Origin: Cryomorphaceae bacterium
GTDB taxonomy: Bacteria > Bacteroidota > Bacteroidia > Flavobacteriales > ECT2AJA-044
Length of the DNA stretch: 64,000 nt
Direction: 5' to 3'
Assembly: GCA_017798125.1 (NCBI GenBank)
Contig: CP059070.1
Span: 124,001-188,000 of the forward strand
The translations under genes were made by a program, and so were the position numbers. Below, piece by piece: positions 52,852 to 59,522 of this stretch. Each line of letters opens with the position of its first letter. Position 1 is the first letter of the stretch. Below the pieces are notes generated by a model. It had not been told where the DNA came from, did no database searches, and saw only the letters and a list, made by a program, of their open reading frames with translations.

Positions 52852-54171
52852 TTAGTATCTGTAGTATTCTGGCTTGAACGGACCAGCTACCTCCACTCCG
52901 ATGTACTCGGCTTGGTCTTGGCGCAAAGTATCGAGCTCAACGCCGATTTTAGCCAAGTGAAGAGCCGCAACTTTTTCATCGAGGTGTTTCGGCAAGGTAT
53001 ACACCTTGTTCTCGTAGCGCTCCAAGTGGTTCCACAATTCAATCTGAGCCAATACTTGGTTGGTAAAGCTGTTACTCATTACAAAGCTCGGGTGACCCGT
53101 AGCGCAACCTAAGTTCACCAATCGTCCTTCGGCCAACAAAATGATATCGTTGCCATCGAGGTTGTACTTGTCTACTTGTGGCTTGATTTGCGCACGCTCC
53201 GCATTGTCCTTCAACCAGGCGACATCGATTTCATTGTCGAAGTGTCCGATGTTACAAACGATCGTTTTGTCGTTCATCAAGCGGAAGTGCTCTTCAGAGA
53301 TAATATCCTTGTTACCCGTGGCGGTAACGATGATGTCTGCACGAGGAACGGCATTGACCATCTTCTTGACTTCGTATCCATCCATCGCAGCTTGCAAAGC
53401 ACAGATTGGATCGATCTCGGTGACAATCACTCGTGCTCCAGCTCCGCTCAAAGAAGCGGCAGTCCCTTTACCTACGTCACCATACCCTGCAACCACGGCT
53501 ACTTTTCCGGCAACCATTACATCGGTAGCACGACGGATCGCGTCAACTGCTGATTCCTTACAACCGTACTTGTTGTCGAATTTCGACTTGGTCACGGAGT
53601 CGTTGACGTTGATCGCTGGCATAGGAAGGGTTCCTTTAGCCATACGCTCATACAAGCGGTGTACTCCCGTAGTAGTTTCTTCTGACAATCCATTGATCCC
53701 TTCAACCAATTCTGGGTAACGATCCAAAACCATGTTGGTCAAATCCCCACCGTCGTCCAAGATCATGTTCAAGGGCTTTCCTCCTTCAAATGCGGTTAAG
53801 GTTTGCTCAATACACCAGTCGAATTCCTCTTCGGTTTGCCCTTTCCAAGCAAAAACAGGGATTCCAGCTTTGGCGATGGCCGCTGCAGCTTGATCTTGCG
53901 TACTGAAGATGTTACAGCTGGACCACGTCACTTCTGCTCCAAGAGCTTGAAGGGTCTCAATTAAAACAGCCGTTTGAATCGTCATGTGCAAACAACCGGC
54001 AATTCGAGCTCCTTTGAGTGGTTGCTCATCACCGTATTCTTCGCGGAGCGCCATCAAACCGGGCATTTCTGCTTCGGCCAATTCGATCTCCATACGTCCC
54101 CAATCTGCGAGGGAAATATCTTTGACTTTATAGTTCACTTGTTCTTGCGTTTCTGCGCTCATGTGCTTCAT
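52852..54171 (-). CDS. ahcY: Adenosylhomocysteinase
   Basis: A 439-residue cytoplasmic enzyme that splits S-adenosylhomocysteine to adenosine and homocysteine and keeps methylation running. The start block [34 protein letters not shown] and the substrate segment [23 protein letters not shown] are intact. The NAD site is [30 protein letters not shown]. The C-terminus ends KPEYYRY as in other family members. A -7 box TACCTTTG lies upstream on the minus strand (54185-54192). Confidence 0.97.
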   Translation of the reverse strand: MKHMSAETQEQVNYKVKDISLADWGRMEIELAEAEMPGLMALREEYGDEQPLKGARIAGCLHMTIQTAVLIETLQALGAEVTWSSCNIFSTQDQAAAAIAKAGIPVFAWKGQTEEEFDWCIEQTLTAFEGGKPLNMILDDGGDLTNMVLDRYPELVEGINGLSEETTTGVHRLYERMAKGTLPMPAINVNDSVTKSKFDNKYGCKESAVDAIRRATDVMVAGKVAVVAGYGDVGKGTAASLSGAGARVIVTEIDPICALQAAMDGYEVKKMVNAVPRADIIVTATGNKDIISEEHFRLMNDKTIVCNIGHFDNEIDVAWLKDNAERAQIKPQVDKYNLDGNDIILLAEGRLVNLGCATGHPSFVMSNSFTNQVLAQIELWNHLERYENKVYTLPKHLDEKVAALHLAKIGVELDTLRQDQAEYIGVEVAGPFKPEYYRY

Positions 54172-54184
54172 TTTAAAACCTTTG

Positions 54185-54192
54185 CAAAGGTA
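54185..54192 (-). promoter_or_regulatory. Probable -7 element for ahcY
   Basis: TACCTTTG on the minus strand, 13 bases before the start codon. Confidence 0.4.
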
Positions 54193-54235
54193 CTCATTAG
54201 CCTTCTAAAAAACGAACCCGGAAAGCTTAGGACTC

Positions 54236-54268
54236 TTTGCAACGGGTCCGACATTAATTCTATCTTTG
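54236..54268 (+). promoter_or_regulatory. Promoter for the PcrB operon
   Basis: TTTG at 54236-54239, 21-base spacer, TATCTTTG at 54261-54268, then the ATG at 54290. Confidence 0.6.
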
Positions 54269-54289
54269 AATTCAACCACGAAATCAACC

Positions 54290-55036
54290 ATGGAAGCCAA
54301 AGTGCTACGTCATCTTAATGCGCGCTCGACGTCAGGTCGCAAGCAACTTGCGGTCTTGGTAGATCCAGACAAGTCCACGCCAAGTTCATTGGCTGAATTG
54401 GGCAACCTGGTGCATCGTGCATCGGTAGAACACATTTTTGTGGGAGGAAGTTTGATGACCAGCGGAGAAATGGAGCAAACGTTGAAGATTCTCCGTGAGA
54501 ACTGCGAAGCGCACTTGACCATTTTCCCCGGGAGTATCAATCAAATCAGCAGTCGGGCCGACGCCCTTTTCTTACTCAGCCTCATCAGTGGACGCAATGC
54601 CGATTTGTTGATCGGGAAGCATGTGGAGGCCGCCCCGTCCTTGAAGCGCAGCGGACTTGAATTAATCCCAACGGGCTATATGCTCGTCGATGGTGGTCAG
54701 CCCACAACAGCCAGTTACATGAGCAACACCTTCCCTATTCCACGCGATAAAGAGGAGATTGCCATGAGTACGGCTATGGCCGGTGAAATGCTAGGGCTTC
54801 AATGCATTTATTTGGATGCCGGATCTGGTGCGCAACATCCGATTCCCGAACCCATGATCGAATGTGTGAAAAATGCAGTGAACATCCCGCTCATTGTCGG
54901 AGGGGGTATGCGTACACAAGAAGATGTGGCTGCAGCCTTGACTGCGGGTGCAGATGTTGCCGTAGTCGGCAATGCTTTTGAGCATAATCCGGAACTCATT
55001 CTTTCCATGGCCGAAACGGTCCATCAATTTGCCTGA
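54290..55036 (+). CDS. Geranylgeranylglyceryl/heptaprenylglyceryl phosphate synthase (PcrB/GGGPS family)
   Basis: A 248-residue TIM-barrel prenyltransferase that couples a polyprenyl diphosphate to glycerol-1-phosphate. The family blocks are present: LAVLVDPDKSTPSSLAELGNLVHRASVEHIFVGGSLMTS, ELIPTGYMLVDGGQPTTASYM, IYLDAGSGAQHPIPEPMIECVKNAVNIPLIVGGGMRTQEDVAAALTAGADVAVVGNAFE. GGGPS-like enzymes occur in many Bacteroidota, though their final lipid is not settled. It is three bases from a thiamine-binding protein gene. Confidence 0.9.
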   Translation: MEAKVLRHLNARSTSGRKQLAVLVDPDKSTPSSLAELGNLVHRASVEHIFVGGSLMTSGEMEQTLKILRENCEAHLTIFPGSINQISSRADALFLLSLISGRNADLLIGKHVEAAPSLKRSGLELIPTGYMLVDGGQPTTASYMSNTFPIPRDKEEIAMSTAMAGEMLGLQCIYLDAGSGAQHPIPEPMIECVKNAVNIPLIVGGGMRTQEDVAAALTAGADVAVVGNAFEHNPELILSMAETVHQFA

Positions 55037-55038
55037 GC

Positions 55039-55302
55039 ATGGATGCCTTAATCGACGTCAGTATGTACCCACTGACCGACGACTTCACACCTCATATTGA
55101 CACCTTTATATACAAGGTCCAAAATCACCCTAATCTCGAGGTTTCGGTTTCAGACACCTCAACGACCATAAGAGGGCCGTACGATACCGTCATGTCCGTT
55201 GTCACGGAAGCGATGAAGGAAAGCCTCAGTAGCGTACCCTGCACCTTTAATCTGCGCATTCTCGGCGGTCAGACGGCAAACGTTGAAAACAAACATCGCT
55301 AA
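55039..55302 (+). CDS. YkoF/MTH1187-type thiamine-binding domain protein
   Basis: An 87-residue alpha-beta protein. It matches the YkoF/MTH1187 (DUF77-type) pattern: MDALIDVSMYPLTDDFTPHIDTFIYKVQNHPNLEVSVSDTSTTIRGPYDTVMSVVTEAM. Such proteins bind thiamine or an HMP moiety and are often near thiamine transport genes. It sits three bases after the PcrB gene and overlaps a NadR-like kinase by one base. A TPP riboswitch with a TonB receptor lies about 560 bases downstream, which supports the thiamine reading. Confidence 0.75.
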   Translation: MDALIDVSMYPLTDDFTPHIDTFIYKVQNHPNLEVSVSDTSTTIRGPYDTVMSVVTEAMKESLSSVPCTFNLRILGGQTANVENKHR

Positions 55303-55823
55303 TGCCATTGCGGATCTCTGTCACGGGTCCGGAATCCACCGGAAAAAGCCACTTAAGCCATCACCTAGCCGACAAGCTGGGACTGGGTTGGGTCCCGGAG
55401 GTTGCCCGATCGTATTTAAATGAACTAGGGCGTCCCTATGAAGAGCAGGACCTCAGCGAAATCCTCCGAGAGCAACTGGCTTTGGAAAACGAAACGCTCC
55501 AACACTTTCCCAAGGGATTGGTGTCAGACACAGATCCGCTAGTCCTAGAAGTTTGGAGCGAATTCAAGTATGGTCGCGTTGACTCCGCAATACATGAAAC
55601 CGTGCTGGGTCATCGCTACGACCATTACCTCATTTGTGATGTCGACCTACCCTGGGAACCCGATCCATTGCGCGAACACCCCGACCAGCGCAAGGAACTA
55701 CTCGATATCTACATTGCTAAATGCGAGTCTTACCAATTTCCCTACACCCTCATTTCGGGGGAAGGTGATGCCCGAATCTTAGCCGCTCAAGCAGCTGTCA
55801 CTCATCTTATCGATCAACTCTAG
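55302..55823 (+). CDS. NadR-like P-loop kinase
   Basis: A 173-residue kinase. Walker A is GPESTGKS (residues 9-16). The motif VPEVARSYLNELGRPYEEQDLSEILREQLALE, then LVSDTDPLVLEVWSEFKYG and DLPWEPDPLREHPDQRKELLDIY, match the kinase domain of NadR/Ttd14. Nicotinamide riboside is the standard substrate, but no pnuC is adjacent. Because it is co-translated with a thiamine-binding protein and precedes a TPP-riboswitch gene, phosphorylation of thiamine or a precursor is an alternative I consider plausible. Confidence 0.8.
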   Translation: MPLRISVTGPESTGKSHLSHHLADKLGLGWVPEVARSYLNELGRPYEEQDLSEILREQLALENETLQHFPKGLVSDTDPLVLEVWSEFKYGRVDSAIHETVLGHRYDHYLICDVDLPWEPDPLREHPDQRKELLDIYIAKCESYQFPYTLISGEGDARILAAQAAVTHLIDQL

Positions 55824-55845
55824 AACTCTAGATTGATTTTTCAGT

Positions 55846-55853
55846 TACCTTTG
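55846..55853 (+). promoter_or_regulatory. Probable -7 element for the riboswitch transcript
   Basis: TACCTTTG, matching TAnnTTTG, a few bases upstream of the riboswitch. The -33 box is not clear. Confidence 0.5.
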
Positions 55854-55860
55854 CTGCGTC

Positions 55861-55948
55861 TCAAAAGGGGTGCCCTACGCTTCGGCGCGATGGGCTGAGA
55901 TCATACCCAATGAACCTGGGCGGGTCATGCCGCCAAGGGAAATTTTAA
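55861..55948 (+). promoter_or_regulatory. TPP riboswitch (THI element)
   Basis: Conserved blocks in order: GGGGTGCCC (55867-), GGGCTGAGATCATACCC, AATGAACCTG, and GTCATGCC...AAGGGAAA. The P3 arm carries a short hairpin. It covers the leader of the TonB receptor, whose start is at 55996. TPP binding would normally reduce its expression. An open frame running in from upstream (from 55870) crosses the riboswitch and is not a real N-terminus. Confidence 0.93.
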
Positions 55949-55995
55949 CCACAACACCAGCGAGTCACCCCTTTCTCGTGATTAAAGTCTTAATC

Positions 55996-58452
55996 ATGCA
56001 GAAATTTATTTCGACTGCTGTGTTCTTCCTGATTTGCGCCATTGGCGCCACTGCTCAGGACGTCACCAACATTCAAGGTCGCGTCATCGACGCACAAACC
56101 CGCGAAGGCCTACCCTACGCCAATGTCTCCTTTGGAGGGATTTCCATGGGACCAGGCGTTAGCGCTGATGCCCAAGGATATTTCGAACTCGAGATGGCCT
56201 CCGAGGGCGCTGCCAATTTCGAAGTCACCTATGTCGGCTATCGATCCCAGTTCGTTTCCGTCACCTTGGACGGTCCTTCCAAGTCCGTAACGGTCGCCAT
56301 GGAGCGCGCGACAGAGGAAATCGCTGAAGTTGTCGTAGAGGCCCTACGGGCCGATGACGATGCTCCCGTCGCCTACACCAACGTCACCAAAAAGGAAATC
56401 CAAGAGGTCAATCTGGGCCAGGATCTACCCATGCTATTGGACCAGACCGCCAGCGTCGTTACGAGTTCAGATGCAGGTGCGGGTATTGGTTACACGAACA
56501 TGCGTATCCGAGGAACGGACCAAACACGCATTAACGTCACCGTAAATGGCATCCCCATCAATGATTCAGAGTCCCAAGGAGTCTTTTGGGTCAACATGCC
56601 AGACCTGAGCTCCAGCACCTCGAGTATTCAGATTCAGCGCGGGGTGGGAACCTCGACCAACGGTGCGGCGGCTTTTGGTGCCACGGTCAACTTGAACACC
56701 GACGTTTTCAACGCCGACCCTTATGCCAACCTCACCATTGGCGGTGGAAGCTTCAACACCCTCAAACGCAATTTGGAATTCGGAACCGGACTCATCGGTG
56801 ATCGTTTCATGGTCGAGGGGCGCTTATCGCACATTACCTCGGATGGCTACATCGACCGGGCCAGTAGCAACCTACGGAGTTACTACTTCAATGCCGGATA
56901 CTACGGCGACAAAACCACGCTGAAGTTCATCACTTTTGCCGGTCGCGAACGTACTTACCAAAGCTGGTGGGGTACTCCTCAAAGCCGCTTAGAAGATGAC
57001 TCCACAGGAATGTACAACCACGCCATCAACAACGGCCTCGATTCGGCTCAGACATACAACCTATTCAACAGCGGGCGTACCTATAACTTCTACGAGTACG
57101 AAGACCAAGTAGACAACTACGGTCAAGATCACTATCAATTACACTGGACCCGGCGTGTTAGCGAATCTTTCAAGGCAAAAGCTGCCCTCCATTATACACG
57201 CGGAGAAGGGTACTTTGAAGAGTTCAGAGCGGGTGAGGACTACGGGGACTACGGACTTGAGAATCCCGTCATAGGCGCGGACACCCTGACTTCAACCGAC
57301 CTTGTTCGCCGTCGTTGGTTGGACAATGACTTCTATGGTATTACTTTCTCCATGGATTACAACGGTCGCGACTTGGATGTGATTGTAGGTGGGGGATGGA
57401 ATAGATATGAAGGACTTCACTACGGTGAAATCATCTGGATGGAAAACGCCTTTGACACTCCCAAGGACTTCCGCTACTACGAAGGAGACGCCGTTAAAAC
57501 CGACGGTAATCTCTTTGTGAAGGCCACCTACGACTTGCGTTCATTCCGTTTTTACGGAGACCTTCAGGTGCGAAGCATTTCCTATGAAACGGCTGGTACG
57601 GACAATGATTTGGTCAATTACGATGTGGATGCCAATTTCAACTTCTTCAACCCAAAGTTTGGATTCACGTATTTCTTGAGCAATCGCCAACAGGTTTATG
57701 CGAGTTTTGCCATGGCGGGTCGTGAGCCTGTTCGAAATGACTTTATCGATGCACTCGATGGAGAAGTTCCCACGGCTGAAACCTTGATGGACTACGAAGT
57801 AGGATACCGATTCCAGGGGCAGAACTTGGCCTTTGAGGCCAACGGGTACTTCATGGATTACACCGATCAGCTAGTCGTCACCGGGGAGTTGAATGACGTG
57901 GGCTCCAACATCCGAACCAATGTAGTGGAAAGCTATCGAGCGGGAATTGAATTGAACATCAGCTACGCCATTACACCTGCAGTGACCTTGGGCGGAAACT
58001 GGGCTCTGTCTCAAAACAAAATCGCCAACTTCTCGGAAACCATCTACGACTACACCAATGGGTTCGACGTCATTGTGAACGAGTATGAGGATACAGACAT
58101 CGCCTTGAGCCCAAACTCGGTCGGTGCTGTATACGTGGAATATAGTCCCGCTGAACGTGCGCTTATTCGCCTTCAAGGAAAGTACGTTGGACAACAGTTC
58201 TTGGACAACACCTCCAATGAGAACAGGATCATTGAGTCCTTCTTTGTGGCGGACTTGGTAGCCGGTTACACCTTTGAACCGAAAGGAATCGAAGGTATTG
58301 ATGTACAGCTAAAGGTGAACAACCTATTCAATACCCTATACAGCACTTTTGGTTATACCTATAGCTATGTTGTCGGCGACATGATCACGGAGAATTTTTA
58401 TTATCCCCAGGCCACGATTAACTTCTTAGGACAGATTACGGTCAGACTCTGA
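55996..58452 (+). CDS. TPP-riboswitch-controlled TonB-dependent receptor (probable thiamine receptor)
   Basis: An 818-residue receptor starting at the ATG at 55996, which gives the signal peptide ending ATAQ. A carboxypeptidase-regulatory domain (about 25-110, GRVIDAQTREGLPYANVSFGGISMGPGVSADAQGYFELEM) precedes the plug (about 130-240, SSDAGAGIGYTNMRIRGTDQTRINVTVNGIPIND) and a C-terminal barrel ending in aromatic strands (FYYPQATINFLGQITVRL). The riboswitch upstream makes it a likely outer-membrane receptor for thiamine or a precursor. An inner-membrane partner such as PnuT is not seen here. An exact GATG palindromic element lies in the codons for EALRADD. Confidence 0.9.
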   Translation: MQKFISTAVFFLICAIGATAQDVTNIQGRVIDAQTREGLPYANVSFGGISMGPGVSADAQGYFELEMASEGAANFEVTYVGYRSQFVSVTLDGPSKSVTVAMERATEEIAEVVVEALRADDDAPVAYTNVTKKEIQEVNLGQDLPMLLDQTASVVTSSDAGAGIGYTNMRIRGTDQTRINVTVNGIPINDSESQGVFWVNMPDLSSSTSSIQIQRGVGTSTNGAAAFGATVNLNTDVFNADPYANLTIGGGSFNTLKRNLEFGTGLIGDRFMVEGRLSHITSDGYIDRASSNLRSYYFNAGYYGDKTTLKFITFAGRERTYQSWWGTPQSRLEDDSTGMYNHAINNGLDSAQTYNLFNSGRTYNFYEYEDQVDNYGQDHYQLHWTRRVSESFKAKAALHYTRGEGYFEEFRAGEDYGDYGLENPVIGADTLTSTDLVRRRWLDNDFYGITFSMDYNGRDLDVIVGGGWNRYEGLHYGEIIWMENAFDTPKDFRYYEGDAVKTDGNLFVKATYDLRSFRFYGDLQVRSISYETAGTDNDLVNYDVDANFNFFNPKFGFTYFLSNRQQVYASFAMAGREPVRNDFIDALDGEVPTAETLMDYEVGYRFQGQNLAFEANGYFMDYTDQLVVTGELNDVGSNIRTNVVESYRAGIELNISYAITPAVTLGGNWALSQNKIANFSETIYDYTNGFDVIVNEYEDTDIALSPNSVGAVYVEYSPAERALIRLQGKYVGQQFLDNTSNENRIIESFFVADLVAGYTFEPKGIEGIDVQLKVNNLFNTLYSTFGYTYSYVVGDMITENFYYPQATINFLGQITVRL
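56340..56356. repeat. GATG palindromic element, exact copy inside the TonB gene
   Basis: GGCCCTACGGGCCGATG, the inverted form of the copies at 8441, 16732 and 52829. In frame it codes for ALRAD. Confidence 0.6.
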
Positions 58453-58727
58453 CCGGGTTTCACTTTGCCAAACTTGGTTGCGGGCCAGGAGGTATTCGAA
58501 GCGCGAATTGACTTTTGCGGAGTAAAAACATAATGTCACATATGAATGCGAATAATCTTGTGCGCCGCAGAAATTAACCATGGCTACGGCATAGAAGACA
58601 CTCCAAGCTTCCAATTACAACATGAACTTTAGGTTAAATTACTGAAATGCCATGTATTTGAATTTGTAAATTGGTATATTCAGATGATTGCGTTATTCAA
58701 TCTCACACCTTTTTATTTCCCACCAAT

Positions 58728-59513
58728 ATGAAAACAACTCCCCCCCAAGAAACCAAGAGGGTAACGGCTTACAATAGGCAGTATAGCCTTGCTCCACTTT
58801 TGACCGTTGTGCTGCTTTTCTTTAACCCATTCACCTACGCTCAAAGCACTTGTGCAACTGCTGTTGATATTGGGAGTAGTAATGCAGATACAGCTTTCTT
58901 TTCTGGATCCGATGTGTGGTTTAAGTTTCAGGCGAGCGATACCGAACATCGAATTCGGTTTGGTTCCCAAGGAGAAGATACACCCAGCTTTGATTTAACA
59001 CTCTATTCAGGAACGTGCTCGACGCTTACTCAAGAAGGGTCAGTAAGAAGCCTTCCCGAGCACAATGATATTATTGATACTGAATTCAATGGCCTCACAA
59101 CAAACGACTACTATTACCTGAAGTTTAGCACGTCCAACACGGGTCAGACCTTCGTACAATCCGCATCATCCGTACTGCCCTGCTCTTGTATAGATCCACC
59201 GGATAACTGTGAACGCGTATGCAATGGTGATTTTGAGGATTTGGGTTCACCAGGCTACGCTACAGGATTATTTTCTAACGATGTTGAGCGGGCATGCCCT
59301 TGGAATAAGGGGCTGACCGCAAATAGCGCCTTTAGATCAACGCCGGATCACTACTTTCAGACTGGTTTAGGTTTAGGGGTTAGTTCAGATGGCATTTTAG
59401 GGTTTTCCTGTGGCTCAGGGTCAGGATTTACCACTCAAGAGTATGCGTATATCGAGTTACAGGACCCCATTTTGCCTGGTGAAAGTGCATTAGTCAGTTA
59501 TTATATTGAGTGA
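58728..59513 (+). CDS. 5' part of an interrupted T9SS cargo gene
   Basis: A 261-residue product with a signal peptide (ends PFTYAQ near residue 44), then a beta-sandwich domain (about 45-150, SSNADTAFFSGSDVWFKFQASDTEHRIRFG) and a Cys-rich segment CERVCNGDFEDLGSP leading into a jellyroll domain. The frame ends at TGA 59511-59513 in the middle of that domain. The reading frame continues without a shift downstream. This is the front half of one gene of about 1235 codons, either a pseudogene or one affected by a sequencing error. Confidence 0.65.
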   Translation: MKTTPPQETKRVTAYNRQYSLAPLLTVVLLFFNPFTYAQSTCATAVDIGSSNADTAFFSGSDVWFKFQASDTEHRIRFGSQGEDTPSFDLTLYSGTCSTLTQEGSVRSLPEHNDIIDTEFNGLTTNDYYYLKFSTSNTGQTFVQSASSVLPCSCIDPPDNCERVCNGDFEDLGSPGYATGLFSNDVERACPWNKGLTANSAFRSTPDHYFQTGLGLGVSSDGILGFSCGSGSGFTTQEYAYIELQDPILPGESALVSYYIE

Positions 59514-59522
59514 GAAGAACAA

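Noticed and set aside
55870-55995. An N-terminal extension of the thiamine TonB receptor
   Set aside because: It would translate the TPP riboswitch; the signal peptide begins at 55996.
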